Made by a program: the position numbers and the translations under genes. This document shows positions 42,907 to 52,279 of a DNA stretch of 64,000 nucleotides, piece by piece. The first letter of the stretch is position 1. Each line of letters starts with the position of its first letter. The notes below the pieces were generated by a model, which saw nothing but the letters and a program-made list of their open reading frames with translations, made no database searches and was not told the DNA's origin. This DNA comes from Serinicoccus chungangensis. GTDB taxonomy: Bacteria; Actinomycetota; Actinomycetes; Actinomycetales; Dermatophilaceae. Location of the stretch: positions 1,364,001-1,428,000 of the forward strand of contig NZ_CP040887.1 in assembly GCF_006337125.1 (NCBI RefSeq). Direction: 5' to 3'.

Positions 42907-43886
42907 GCGCTCTCCTCGAGCTCGCCGGCGGTGTCGTCGGCCTGCTCCCGGCCGGTCAGCCGCAGGAAGACGTCGTCCAGGGTGGGGCGCCGCATCCCGG
43001 CGTCGTGCAGCCGCACGCCCTCGCTGTCGAGGTCGCCGAGGACGTGCTGCAGCGCCCCCGGGCCCTCGGTGACCGGCACCGACAGGGTGCGTCCGCCGGT
43101 GTCCTGCTGGACGTCCTCGGTCCCGTGCCGGGCCAGGACGGCCCGGGCGGTGTCCGCGTCCGCCGCGTCCACGAGCGTGACCACCACCCGGTGCCCGCCG
43201 ACCTGGGCCTTGAGCTCGTCGGCGGTGCCCTCGGCGATGACCGTGCCGTGGTCGATGACGCTGATGTCGTCGGCGAGGTAGTCGGCCTCCTCGAGGTACT
43301 GGGTCGTCAGCAGGACGGTGGTGCCCTCGGCCACCAGGTCCTTGATGACCTCCCACAGGCCCAGCCGGCTGCGCGGGTCCAGGCCGGTGGTGGGCTCGTC
43401 GAGGAAGAGGATCTGCGGGCTGTTGACCAGGGCGCAGGCGAGGTCGATGCGCCGGCGCATGCCGCCGGAGAAGCCCTTGACCGGGCGGTCGCCCGCCCCG
43501 GCGAGGTCGAACTGCTCGAGCAGCTGCTCGGCGCGCGCCCGGGCCCGCGCACCGCCGAGGTGGTAGAGCCGGCCCACCATCTCGAGGTTCTCCCGGCCGG
43601 TGAGGTGCTCGTCGACCGCGGCGTACTGACCGCTGGCGCCGATCACCCTGCGCACGCCCTCGGGGTCGTGCAGCACGTCGACCCCGGCGACGCTGGCGGT
43701 GCCGGAGTCGGGGCGCAGCAGGGTGTTGAGCACCTTGACGGTGGTGGTCTTGCCGGCCCCGTTGGGACCGAGCAGGCCCTTGACCGTGCCCTGGGGGACG
43801 GTCAGCGACAACCCGGCCAGCGCGTGCACGTCGCCGGAGCGGGAATGGTAGGTCTTGCGCAGGTCGTGCGCCTCGATGATGGCCAC
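42903..43886 (-). CDS. ABC transporter ATP-binding protein (DrrA-like)
   Basis: The 327-residue protein has Walker A GLLGPNGAGKTTTVKVLNTL, Q-loop GASGQYAAVDEHLTGRENLE, signature VKGFSGGMRRRIDLA, Walker B ILFLDEPTTGLDPRSR and an H-loop replaced by Gln (LLTTQYLEEAD), which is common in DrrA-type proteins. A C-terminal extension of about 80 residues carries RRPTLDDVFLRLTG. It powers the permease encoded next. Actinobacterial Drr pumps export anthracyclines or lipids; the substrate here is unknown. Confidence 0.92.
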   Translation of the reverse strand: MAIIEAHDLRKTYHSRSGDVHALAGLSLTVPQGTVKGLLGPNGAGKTTTVKVLNTLLRPDSGTASVAGVDVLHDPEGVRRVIGASGQYAAVDEHLTGRENLEMVGRLYHLGGARARARAEQLLEQFDLAGAGDRPVKGFSGGMRRRIDLACALVNSPQILFLDEPTTGLDPRSRLGLWEVIKDLVAEGTTVLLTTQYLEEADYLADDISVIDHGTVIAEGTADELKAQVGGHRVVVTLVDAADADTARAVLARHGTEDVQQDTGGRTLSVPVTEGPGALQHVLGDLDSEGVRLHDAGMRRPTLDDVFLRLTGREQADDTAGELEESA

Positions 43887-43980
43887 GCAAGGATGCTACT
43901 GCCGTCCACCGACAGACCCCACCCCTTGAGGTGAGGTGGGCGCCCGGGTGGCCCGGCGGACGGCATACCCCGCGGGTCGC

Positions 43981-45249
43981 TCAGCGGGCCAGCCACTCCA
44001 TCGCCGCGGCGACCATCGCGCGCACGCCGGTGTCCAGCATCGGCTGCAGCACCGGGGCGAAGTGCGGGGAGTGGTTGTGGGGGAAGTCGGCCCGCTCGGT
44101 GCCGCGCTCCTCGGCGGCGCCCCAGTCCTGCGCGTCGAAGGCGCCGAAGCCCCAGTAGCACCCGGGCACCCCCCACGCCGCCGGCAGCTCGCCGAAGTCC
44201 TCCGAGCCCATCTCGGGGGTGAAGTCGCGCACCTGCGCCTCGCCGAGCTCGGCGGTCAGGGCGGCGCGCACCCGCTCGGTGGCCCCCGGGTCGTTGTCGG
44301 TCACCGGCAGGTGGTCGAAGGTCTCGAAGCCCGGCTCGGGAGCGCCCCAGGCGAGGGCCTCCGCGCGGGCCGTGCGCTCGATGACCTCCAGGCAGTGCGC
44401 CGCCACCACGCCGTCGTAGGTCCGGACCGTCCCCTCCAGCACGGCGTGCGCCGGGATGATGTTGGTCTTGGTGCCGGCGGCGATCCGGCCGACGCTCACG
44501 ACCGCCGTCGCCTGCGGCGAGACCTGCCGCGACACCACCGTCTGCAGCCGCATGACCAGCGACGCGGCCATGACGACCGGGTCGATCGCGGTGTGCGGCG
44601 CCGAGCCGTGCCCGCCCTTGCCGTGCAGGGTGATCCGGAAGTCGTCGCAGCTGGCCATGATCGGCCCGGGCGCCACCTGCACCGACCCGGCGGGCCCGGG
44701 CAGCACGTGCTGGCCGAGCGCGACGTCCGGCCGGGGCAGGAGGTCCACCAGCCCGTCGGCGACCATCGCCTCGGCGCCGTTGAACTGCTCCTCGGCCGGC
44801 TGGAAGACGGCCACCACCGTCCCCGCCCAGTGGGCGCGTCCCTCCAGCAGCAGCCGCAGCGAGGCCAGCAGCGTCGCCACGTGGGTGTCGTGGCCGCAGG
44901 CGTGCATGACCGGCACCTGCTCACCGGCGTCGTTGGTGACCCTTACCGTCGAGGCGTAGTCCAGCCCCGTGTCCTCGGCGACCGGCAGGGCGTCCATGTC
45001 GGCGCGCAGCAGCACGGTCGGACCCTCCCCGTTGCGCGCGACCACCGCGACCCCGGTGCGCCCGATCCCGGTGTGCACCTCCAGGTCCTCGGCGTCGGGC
45101 ATCCCGGACACCTCCTGCACGACGCGCGCGGCCGTCGCGTGCTCGGCCATCGAGAGCTCGGGGTGGGCGTGCAGGTGGCGGTAGACGTCCTCCAGCCAGG
45201 GGCGGATCGTCGGCAGCGGCTGCAGGACGGCGGCGGTCGCGGTGCTCAT
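43981..45249 (-). CDS. M20-family amidohydrolase (N-acyl-amino acid hydrolase type)
   Basis: The 422-residue zinc enzyme has YRHLHAHPELSMAEH, VLLRADMDALPVAEDTGLDY, MHACGHDTHVATLLASLRLL, VFQPAEEQFNGAEAMV, a dimerisation lid domain (ITLHGKGGHGSAPHTAIDPV), and MGSEDFGELPAAWGVPGCYW. These match hippurate/IAA-amino acid hydrolase-like members. It removes acyl groups from amino acids. ATG 45249 gives MSTATAAVLQPLP; divergent from the kinase gene with 43 bases between them. Confidence 0.9.
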   Translation of the reverse strand: MSTATAAVLQPLPTIRPWLEDVYRHLHAHPELSMAEHATAARVVQEVSGMPDAEDLEVHTGIGRTGVAVVARNGEGPTVLLRADMDALPVAEDTGLDYASTVRVTNDAGEQVPVMHACGHDTHVATLLASLRLLLEGRAHWAGTVVAVFQPAEEQFNGAEAMVADGLVDLLPRPDVALGQHVLPGPAGSVQVAPGPIMASCDDFRITLHGKGGHGSAPHTAIDPVVMAASLVMRLQTVVSRQVSPQATAVVSVGRIAAGTKTNIIPAHAVLEGTVRTYDGVVAAHCLEVIERTARAEALAWGAPEPGFETFDHLPVTDNDPGATERVRAALTAELGEAQVRDFTPEMGSEDFGELPAAWGVPGCYWGFGAFDAQDWGAAEERGTERADFPHNHSPHFAPVLQPMLDTGVRAMVAAAMEWLAR

Positions 45250-45292
45250 GGGGCGAGGGTATGCGGTGCGCCGGCGTGGCAGGGTACGTCCC

Positions 45293-46252
45293 ATGACGTC
45301 GCCCGCCCGCAGGGTCATCCACACCGGTCAGGCCATGGTCGACCTCGTCCTCGAGGTCGGCCGGCTGCCCTCGCGCGGCGGCAACGTCATGGCCGACAGC
45401 GCCACGAGGTATGCCGGGGGCGCCGTCACCATCGTCGTGGCCGCCGCGCGCTCGGGCGGGGAGGCCGTGCTCGCCGGCGCGGTCGGGACCGGACCGAACG
45501 GTGACCTGGTGCGCGACGTGCTGGCCGCCGAGGGGGTCGAGGCGAGCGCGCCCCCGGTGGCCGACCTCGACACCGGGGAGTGCGTGGTCCTGGTCGAGCC
45601 GAGCGCCGAGCGGACCTTCGTCACCACCCGGGCGGCCGAGCGCCGGATCACCCGTGGGTCGCTCGCCACGAGCGACCCCGTGGAGGGGGACCTCGTCTGC
45701 GTGTCCGGCTACACGCTGCTGCCCCCGACCCGGGACCCGCTGCTGGGCTGGCTCGAGGACCTGCCCGGTGGCGTGCAGGTGGTGCTCGACCCGGGGGCGC
45801 CGTTCGCGACCTTCGAGCCGGACGTGGTGGAGCGGGTGCTGGCCCGGACGACGGTGTGGACGTCCAACGCCGCCGAGGCGCTCGACCTCACCGGGGCACC
45901 GGGGGCGGGGGAGCAGCAGGAGGGTGCCGACCTCGTCGCGCTGTCCGGGAGCGTCGCCGAGCGGCTGGCGCCCGGGGCCGTGGTGGTCGTCCGGGACGGG
46001 CCCCGCGGGTGCGTGGTCCGGAGGGACGGGACCGCCACCCTCGTGCCGGGGTTCCCGCAGACCGCGGTGGACACCAACGGGGCCGGCGACACGCATACCG
46101 GGGTGCTGTGCGCCGGGGTCGCGAGCGGCGTGCCCTGGGTCGAGGCCGCGCGCCGCGCCAACGCGGCGGCGGCGGTCAAGGTCACCCGTCGCGGACCCGC
46201 GACCGCCCCGACCGCGGCCGAGGTCGACGCCTTCCTGGAGGAGCGCGGCTGA
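45293..46252 (+). CDS. PfkB-family carbohydrate kinase
   Basis: The 319-residue protein starts with TGQAMVDLVLEVGRLPSRGG and has the ribokinase-type ATYAGGAV-like loop (RYAGGAVTIVVAAARSG), AGAVGTGPNGDLV, and the catalytic C-terminal motif VDTNGAGDTHTGVLCAGVAS with its Asp as base. It phosphorylates a sugar or related alcohol, identity unknown. It stands alone between divergent and convergent neighbours. Confidence 0.88.
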   Translation: MTSPARRVIHTGQAMVDLVLEVGRLPSRGGNVMADSATRYAGGAVTIVVAAARSGGEAVLAGAVGTGPNGDLVRDVLAAEGVEASAPPVADLDTGECVVLVEPSAERTFVTTRAAERRITRGSLATSDPVEGDLVCVSGYTLLPPTRDPLLGWLEDLPGGVQVVLDPGAPFATFEPDVVERVLARTTVWTSNAAEALDLTGAPGAGEQQEGADLVALSGSVAERLAPGAVVVVRDGPRGCVVRRDGTATLVPGFPQTAVDTNGAGDTHTGVLCAGVASGVPWVEAARRANAAAAVKVTRRGPATAPTAAEVDAFLEERG

Positions 46253-46262
46253 CCCTCCCCGG

Positions 46263-46901
46263 TCAGGCTCCGTCGACGCCCCCCGGCCAGGGCGTGCCGA
46301 ACCGGCCGCGGTGGGCCACCTCCGAGAGCGGCCGTCGACCGCGCCGCAGCGAGGGGGAACGGCGGTCCGGCGCGGGATAGCCCATCGCGACCACCCCGAC
46401 GACGCGGCGGTCCCCCGGGGCCCCGAGCGCCGCCAGGGTCTGCTGCACCCGCTCGGCGGGGACCCCGAAGAAGAGCCCGCCCAGCCCCTCGTCCACCGCC
46501 GTGAGCAGCATGAGCAGGGCCGCCATGCCGGTGTCGACGTCCCAGTAGGGGACCGGCCAGCGGGCCTCGTCCCGGTCGGTGCGGCCCTTGTCGGGCTCGG
46601 CGTAGCGCTCGAGGTAGGCCTGCTTGTCCGACAGGCACACGACCAGGCAGGGGGCGCTCATCACCCCGCGGAGCCAGCGGTCCTGGCGCTCACGCGCCTC
46701 CGGGTCGGTCGCCGCCGACCAGAACCGCCCGCGCTCCTCCTCCGAGGAGAGCACGACGAAGTCCCAGCCCTGCGAGAAGCCGGCGCTGGGGGAGCGGGTC
46801 GCGTGCTCCAGCGCCCGGGTGAGCACCTCCGGCGGCACCGGACGCCCGGGGTCGTAGGACCGGACCATCCGCCGCCGTCGCACCACCTCGCCGAACTCCA
46901 T
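46263..46901 (-). CDS. Nitroreductase-family FMN protein
   Basis: The 212-residue protein has VVRRRRMVRSYDPGRPVPPE with its FMN-binding Arg residues, RSPSAGFSQGWDFVVLSS and AALLMLLTAVDEGLGGLFFG, the usual landmarks. Members reduce nitro compounds, quinones or coenzyme F420-linked substrates. ATG 46901 starts MEFGEVVRRR. It is divergent from the large acyl-CoA synthetase fusion. Confidence 0.88.
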   Translation of the reverse strand: MEFGEVVRRRRMVRSYDPGRPVPPEVLTRALEHATRSPSAGFSQGWDFVVLSSEEERGRFWSAATDPEARERQDRWLRGVMSAPCLVVCLSDKQAYLERYAEPDKGRTDRDEARWPVPYWDVDTGMAALLMLLTAVDEGLGGLFFGVPAERVQQTLAALGAPGDRRVVGVVAMGYPAPDRRSPSLRRGRRPLSEVAHRGRFGTPWPGGVDGA

Positions 46902-46969
46902 ACCTCGATCGTGGCACGGGCCGTGGCCAGGTGCGGTCCCGGTGCCGCACCCGATGGGATAGTGGGGGC

Positions 46970-49636
46970 ATGAGCGAGGCCGAGGAGCTGCCGCCGGGCT
47001 ATCCGCACGAGTGGGAGGCCGACGTCGTCCTGTCCGACGGCCGGGTGGCCCACGTCCGGCCGATCCGCCCGGACGACACCGACGCCATCCACCGCTTCCA
47101 CGAGGCGCAGTCCGAGCAGTCGATCTATCTGCGCTTCTTCGCCCCCATCAAGCGGCTGTCCGACAAGGACGTGCACCGGTTCACCCACGTGGACTACGCC
47201 GACCGGGTGGCGCTGGTGATGTACGTCCGCGACGACCTGGTCGGCATCGGCCGCTTCGACCGGCTCACCCCCGGAGGACCGGTCGCCGAGGTCGCCTTCA
47301 ACGTCTCCGACCACCACCAGGGCCGCGGCATCGGCTCGGTCCTGCTCGAGCACCTCGCCGACATCGGCCGCGAGGGCGGCGTCACCCGCTTCGTCGCCGA
47401 CGTCCTGCCGCAGAACCGCAGGATGATCGGCGTCTTCCGCGACGCCGGCTTCGAGGTCTCGCACGAGTTCGACGACGGCGTCATCGCCGTGTCCTTCGAC
47501 ATCGAGCCGACCGAGGCGTCCCGTGCCGTCCGCACCTCGCGGGAGCACCGCTCCGAGGTCCGCTCCATGCGGGCGGTCCTGCACCCCGAGTCGGTCGCCG
47601 TGGTGGGGGTGAGCCGACGGCCCGCGACGATCGGCCGCGCCTTCTTCGACGACATCGTCGCCGGCGGCTTCACCGGCCGCGTCTACCCGGTCAACAACGC
47701 CGCCGACCCCGGCACCCTCATCAACGGCCACCCGGCCGTGGCCTCGGTCCGCGACATCGAGGGCGGCGTCGACCTCGCCGTCGTCGCCGTGGTGGCCGAG
47801 GAGGTCCTCGGCATCGTCGACGAGTGCGCCGACGCCGGGGTCAAGGCGCTCGTGGTGGCCTCCGAGGGGTTCGCCGAGACCGGCACCGAGGGCCGGGCCC
47901 TGCAGCACGAGCTGCTGGTCCGGGCCCGCCACTACGGCATGCGGGTGCTCGGTCCGACCAGCTTCGGGCTCATCAACAACGACCCGCAGACCCGGCTCAA
48001 CGCCTCGATCGCCGCCACCGAGCACCTGCCCGAGTTCGGCAGCCTCGGTCTCTTCAGCCAGTCCGGCGGCCTGGGCATCGCGCTGCTCGCCTCGGCCCGA
48101 CGCCGTGGGCTGGGCATCTCGACCTTCGCCTCCGCCGGCAACCGCGTGGACATCTCGGGCAACGACCTCATGCAGTACTGGACCGAGGACGCGAACACCA
48201 CCGTCGTGGGGCTCTACCTCGAGACGATGGGCAACCCGCGCAAGTTCACCCGGATCGCCCGCAAGCTGGCGCTGAGCAAGCCGGTGATCGTGGTGAAGTC
48301 GGGCACCGGCCAGCACGCCATCCCGCAGGGCCACCGGGTGCGGCTCACCCACGAGCGCCCCGAGACCTTCGGCCAGATGCTGCGCCAGTCCGGGGTCATC
48401 CGGGTGGACAACGCCCACCAGCTCTTCGACGTCGCCCAGCTGCTCGTCTCCCAGCCGCTGCCGCGCGGGGACCGGGTGGCGGTCGTCACCAACAACAACG
48501 CGCTGGGGTCGCTGGCCGCCGACGCCGTCACCGCCCGCGGGCTGCGCGTCCTCCACGGACCGGTGACCGTCTCCGCGGAGGCGCTGACCGAGGAGTTCCG
48601 GGAGGTGGTCGAGCACGCCCTCGCGCAGGAGGACGTCGACGCCCTCGTCGCCTGCTTCATCCCCCCGGTCGCCGACATCGACCCCGAGGTCGTCGACGCC
48701 GTCGGCGCCGCGGTCGCGGGGCACGAGAAGCCCTGCGTCGCGACCTTCCTCGGTATGCGGGGCGTCACCCCCGGCGCCGGCGTCCCGACCTACCCCATGC
48801 CCGAGGACGCCGTGCGCGCCCTGGCGTCGGCGGTGCGCTACGCGCAGTGGCGGCGCCGCGACCAGGGGGAGCGGGTGCGGCTGGAAGGGCTGGACCGCGC
48901 CCGCGCGTCCGCGGTGCTCGAGGCGGCCCTGGCCCGGGAGCCGCGCGGCACCGAGCTCTCCCGGGAGCAGGTGGAGGAGGTGCTGGGCGCCTACGGCATC
49001 GAGGTCTGGCCGGTCGTCGCGGTGGACTCCGACGCGGAGGCGGTCAAGGCATACCAGAAGCTGCGCGGCAGCGTGGTGCTCAAGGCGACCTCGCCGCTGC
49101 TCCAGCACCAGCCCGGGCGGGGCTGGGTGCGCACCGGGCTGCGGCACCCCAAGGCCGTCGGCGCGGCCTACCGCGACCTCGAGGCGCTCACCGCCCCGCT
49201 GGGGGCGGGCGGGATCGCGATGCAGCGGATGGCGCCGGACGGCGTGCCGGTCGAGGTCAACTCCGTCGAGGACCCGCTCTTCGGGCCCGTGGTCGGCTTC
49301 GGGGTGGCCGGGCTGCCCATCGACCTGCTGGGGGACGAGGCGCACCGCTTCCCGCCGTTGACCGACGTCGACATCGCCGAGCTCACCACCTCCATCAAGG
49401 CGGCCCCGCTGCTCGACGGCTACCGCGGCGCCATGCCCGTCGACCAGCCCGCCCTCCACGACCTGATCGCCCGGGTCTCCATGCTCGCCGACGACCACCC
49501 CGAGCTCGCCCACGTGCGGCTCAACCCGGTCATGGCCCACCAGGAGGGCATCGAGGTGCTCGGCGCCAGCATCCGCGTCGCGCCCGCGCCGACCCGGGCC
49601 GACGCCGAGCGGCGGACGCTGCTCGCCGACGTCTGA
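46970..49636 (+). CDS. GNAT acetyltransferase fused to an NDP-forming acyl-CoA synthetase
   Basis: The 888-residue protein starts with a GNAT domain (residues about 25-170; VRPIRPDDTDAIHRFHEAQS and VSDHHQGRGIGSVLLEHLAD). It continues with the acyl-CoA synthetase (NDP-forming) parts: a CoA-binding domain (VAVVGVSRRPATIGRAFFDD), ligase domains with GLFSQSGGLGIALLASARRR and NRVDISGNDLMQYW, and an ATP-grasp end (VVLKATSPLLQHQ). Actinobacterial relatives are protein lysine acetyltransferases or acyl-CoA synthetases. The ligase fold lacks an obvious His in the phosphorylation loop where I looked, so it may be regulatory. ATG 46970 fits. Confidence 0.85.
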   Translation: MSEAEELPPGYPHEWEADVVLSDGRVAHVRPIRPDDTDAIHRFHEAQSEQSIYLRFFAPIKRLSDKDVHRFTHVDYADRVALVMYVRDDLVGIGRFDRLTPGGPVAEVAFNVSDHHQGRGIGSVLLEHLADIGREGGVTRFVADVLPQNRRMIGVFRDAGFEVSHEFDDGVIAVSFDIEPTEASRAVRTSREHRSEVRSMRAVLHPESVAVVGVSRRPATIGRAFFDDIVAGGFTGRVYPVNNAADPGTLINGHPAVASVRDIEGGVDLAVVAVVAEEVLGIVDECADAGVKALVVASEGFAETGTEGRALQHELLVRARHYGMRVLGPTSFGLINNDPQTRLNASIAATEHLPEFGSLGLFSQSGGLGIALLASARRRGLGISTFASAGNRVDISGNDLMQYWTEDANTTVVGLYLETMGNPRKFTRIARKLALSKPVIVVKSGTGQHAIPQGHRVRLTHERPETFGQMLRQSGVIRVDNAHQLFDVAQLLVSQPLPRGDRVAVVTNNNALGSLAADAVTARGLRVLHGPVTVSAEALTEEFREVVEHALAQEDVDALVACFIPPVADIDPEVVDAVGAAVAGHEKPCVATFLGMRGVTPGAGVPTYPMPEDAVRALASAVRYAQWRRRDQGERVRLEGLDRARASAVLEAALAREPRGTELSREQVEEVLGAYGIEVWPVVAVDSDAEAVKAYQKLRGSVVLKATSPLLQHQPGRGWVRTGLRHPKAVGAAYRDLEALTAPLGAGGIAMQRMAPDGVPVEVNSVEDPLFGPVVGFGVAGLPIDLLGDEAHRFPPLTDVDIAELTTSIKAAPLLDGYRGAMPVDQPALHDLIARVSMLADDHPELAHVRLNPVMAHQEGIEVLGASIRVAPAPTRADAERRTLLADV

Positions 49637-49648
49637 GACGATGGCCCC

Positions 49649-50227
49649 ATGGTCCGTCGTGTGAGGTCGCCGCTGCCCGAGTCGCTCGTCGCCGACATCG
49701 ATGCGGCGGGGTACCTCCCGGCCGTCGTCCACGACGTGGTCGTCACGGCCGTCGGCAAGGACCACGTCGTCGCGCACCTGGTGCACGACGAGACCACCTT
49801 CGACGAGATGGCCGTCCGCAACCACCTCACCGTCCTGGTGCTGACCGAGCGCCGCCTCGTCATCGCCCACGCCGACGACCACGAGGGCCCGGAGGGGCAG
49901 CGGATGGCCACGGCCACCAGCGAGACGGTGCCGCTGCGCTCGGTGCGCGGCGTCATGCTCACGCACACCCTGCCCGACCCGGAGCGCTACGACGGCAGCC
50001 TCGCCGGTCGCGGCATCACCCTCACGCTGGGCTGGGGCGCCGTCTCGCGCGTCGACCTGCTGCCGGCGGTCTGCGAGGACCCGCAGTGCGAGGGGGACCA
50101 CGGCTACGAGGGCACCGTCTCCGGCGACGACATCTCGCTGCGCATCGCCGCCGACACCGACGGCATCGAGCGGCTCGAGCAGGCGCTCGCCTTCTCCAGC
50201 GAGCTCTCCGGCCGTCTGGGTCGATGA
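49649..50227 (+). CDS. DUF5998 family protein
   Basis: The 192-residue soluble protein has SPLPESLVADIDAAGYLPAV, DEMAVRNHLTVLVLTERRLV and VSRVDLLPAVCEDPQCEGDH. I recognise it as the actinobacterial DUF5998 family found beside a nucleotide pyrophosphatase-like gene and upstream of sepH. No function is established. Its stop overlaps the next start (ATGA). Confidence 0.8.
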   Translation: MVRRVRSPLPESLVADIDAAGYLPAVVHDVVVTAVGKDHVVAHLVHDETTFDEMAVRNHLTVLVLTERRLVIAHADDHEGPEGQRMATATSETVPLRSVRGVMLTHTLPDPERYDGSLAGRGITLTLGWGAVSRVDLLPAVCEDPQCEGDHGYEGTVSGDDISLRIAADTDGIERLEQALAFSSELSGRLGR

Positions 50228-51420
50228 CCGGGACCGACGGGCCCGCCGCCGACCTCGTCGCGACCGCAGCCGCGGCGTACCAGCCACCCGCCCCGGGCAC
50301 CGGGCTGGCCTCCGTGCTGCCGGCCGCGCTGCACGCCCTGGGGGTGCGCGACCTGCCCGACGGGGTGGAGCCGGCCGCCTGGGGCCTGCCCGAGACCCGA
50401 CGCGTCGTCGTCGTGCTCGCCGACGGGCTGGGCGACCACCAGCTGCGGCGGGGCAGCGGGCACGCGCGCACGCTGAGCCGTCTGCCCACCCCGGACCTGC
50501 CCGGTCCGGACGGGTTCGCCTGCGCGTTCCCCTCGACGACGGCGACCAGCCTGACCTCGCTCGGGACCGGCCGTCCGCCCGGCGGGCACGGCATCGTCGG
50601 GTGGCAGACCAGCTACCGCGGCCGCCTCTTCAACCACCTGGCGTGGAAGGACGGCCCCGACCCGCACGAGCACCAGCCGCTGCCCACCCTCCTGCAGCAC
50701 GCGGGCCGCCGGGACGTGTCGATGAGCACCGTCTCGCAGCCCGCCTACGCCGGCTCCGGGCTCACCCGTGCGTCGCTGCGCGGCGGCGCCTTCCTCGGGG
50801 CCACGGACCACGCCGGGCGCACGGAGGGGGTCCTGCAGGCGCTGGCCCAGGCGGGGCGGCGGGGGCGCGCCCTCGTGTACGCCTACTGGGACGAGATCGA
50901 CAAGGCCGGCCACGTGCACGGCCCGGACTCCCTGGAGTGGGGCGAGGCGGTGGAGGCCTTCGACGCCTGGGTCGCGGACCTGCTCTCGCGGGTCCCGCCG
51001 GACACCGTCGTCGTCGTCACCGCCGACCACGGCATGGTCGAGGCGCCGCACGAGCACCGTCGCGACCTCGCGGTGGAGCCCGGGCTGGCGGCCGGGGTCG
51101 AGCTGCTGGCCGGGGAGCCGCGGGCGCCGCAGGCCTGGTGCCGCCCGGGCGCGGTCGACGACGTCGTGGCGACCTGGAGGGAGGCGCTGGGGGAGTCGGC
51201 GCTGGTGCTCACCCGCGCGGAGGCGATCGGGGCGGGCTGGTTCGGGCCGGTCCGCGACGGCTACGACACCCGGATCGGCGAGGTCGTCGTGGCCATGCTC
51301 GGCCCGGCCACGATGCTGGACTCCCGCACGCTGCGGCCCGAGGTCCTGCGGCTGCGCGGGCACCACGGCTCGATCACCCCGGCGGAGACCGGCATACCCC
51401 TGCTCGTCGCGACGACCTGA
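50224..51420 (+). CDS. Alkaline phosphatase-superfamily phosphodiesterase/pyrophosphatase
   Basis: The 398-residue protein has RRVVVVLADGLGDHQLRRGS (first metal Asp), FPSTTATSLTSLGTGRPPGG with the catalytic Thr, YAYWDEIDKAGHVHGPDS and VVVTADHGMVEAP with Asp-His metal ligands. This is the nucleotide pyrophosphatase/phosphodiesterase-type layout. There is no signal peptide, so it is probably cytoplasmic. It is coupled with the DUF5998 gene. Confidence 0.88.
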   Translation: MTGTDGPAADLVATAAAAYQPPAPGTGLASVLPAALHALGVRDLPDGVEPAAWGLPETRRVVVVLADGLGDHQLRRGSGHARTLSRLPTPDLPGPDGFACAFPSTTATSLTSLGTGRPPGGHGIVGWQTSYRGRLFNHLAWKDGPDPHEHQPLPTLLQHAGRRDVSMSTVSQPAYAGSGLTRASLRGGAFLGATDHAGRTEGVLQALAQAGRRGRALVYAYWDEIDKAGHVHGPDSLEWGEAVEAFDAWVADLLSRVPPDTVVVVTADHGMVEAPHEHRRDLAVEPGLAAGVELLAGEPRAPQAWCRPGAVDDVVATWREALGESALVLTRAEAIGAGWFGPVRDGYDTRIGEVVVAMLGPATMLDSRTLRPEVLRLRGHHGSITPAETGIPLLVATT

Positions 51421-51536
51421 GCCCGGCCGAGGTCCCGGTGACCCGCCCGCACCGTGGCCCCGGACCGCCCTGCGGCGACGTCCGCAGACGCGCGGGCCCT
51501 GCACCGGGGACCGTGCCGGTTCCGTAGACTGCCGGG

Positions 51537-52244
51537 GTGGCCGAGCTCGTCTTCTTCACCGGAACGATGGACTGCGGCAAGTCGACCCTCGCGCTGCAGA
51601 TGGACCACACGCACCACCAGCGGGGCCGCGGCGGGCTGCTCTTCACCCAGCACGACCGCTCGGGGGCGGCCGTGCTGTCCTCGCGGCTCGGGCTGACCAA
51701 GGACGCGCTCGAGGTCAACGACGACCTGGACTTCTGGGACCTCGTCGTCCAGCAGCGCACCAACGGCCGGCGCATCGACTACCTCGTCTGCGACGAGGCC
51801 CAGTTCTACCGCCCCGGGCAGATCGAGCAGCTGGCGAGGCTCGTCGACGAGATGGGCATCGACGTCTACGCCTTCGGCATCACCGCGGACTTCCGCACCG
51901 AGCTCTTCCCCGGCTCGCGCCGCCTCATCGAGCTGGCCGACCGCACCGAGCAGCTGCAGGTGCGGGCCCTGTGCTGGTGCGGCAAGCCGGCGACCGTCAA
52001 CGCCCGCGTCGTCGACGGCCACATGGTCGTCGAGGGCGAGCAGGTGGTCGTGGGCGACGTCAGCGCCGGCGAGGACGGCGCGGCGGCCAGCGTCGTCGAG
52101 TACGAGGTGCTCTGCCGACGCCACTACATGCGCCGGATGAACTCGGCCGCGGCCCGGTCGGCCGCCGTGTCACCGGAGCTGCTGCCCTTCGACCTCGACC
52201 TCTGCCCCCTCCCGGCGAGCGACCCCGTCCAGCCGCCGTCCTGA
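51537..52244 (+). CDS. tdk: Thymidine kinase (type II)
   Basis: Tdk makes dTMP from thymidine and ATP in nucleotide salvage. The 235-residue protein has P-loop FFTGTMDCGKSTLALQM, VCDEAQFYRPGQIEQL (Walker B and catalytic Glu), GITADFRTELFPGSRRLIEL (lasso), and a zinc site with Cys in LCWCGKPATVNARVV and CRRHYMRR. It starts at GTG 51537. It converges on sepH with 35 bases between stops. Confidence 0.93.
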   Translation: MAELVFFTGTMDCGKSTLALQMDHTHHQRGRGGLLFTQHDRSGAAVLSSRLGLTKDALEVNDDLDFWDLVVQQRTNGRRIDYLVCDEAQFYRPGQIEQLARLVDEMGIDVYAFGITADFRTELFPGSRRLIELADRTEQLQVRALCWCGKPATVNARVVDGHMVVEGEQVVVGDVSAGEDGAAASVVEYEVLCRRHYMRRMNSAAARSAAVSPELLPFDLDLCPLPASDPVQPPS

Positions 52245-52279
52245 GCGTGGAGGTGCGGCCGGGCATGTCCGGTCCGAGG

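Noticed and set aside
47011..50223. Continuous upstream extension of the phosphodiesterase frame
   Set aside because: Only the part from 50224 shows phosphatase motifs; the rest is an Arg-rich wrong-frame reading of the fusion gene.
46661..50287. Open frame of over 1,200 codons on the minus strand
   Set aside because: It runs across the GNAT fusion and DUF5998 genes, is rich in His, Gly, Asp and Val repeats typical of antisense reading, and has no recognisable domain.
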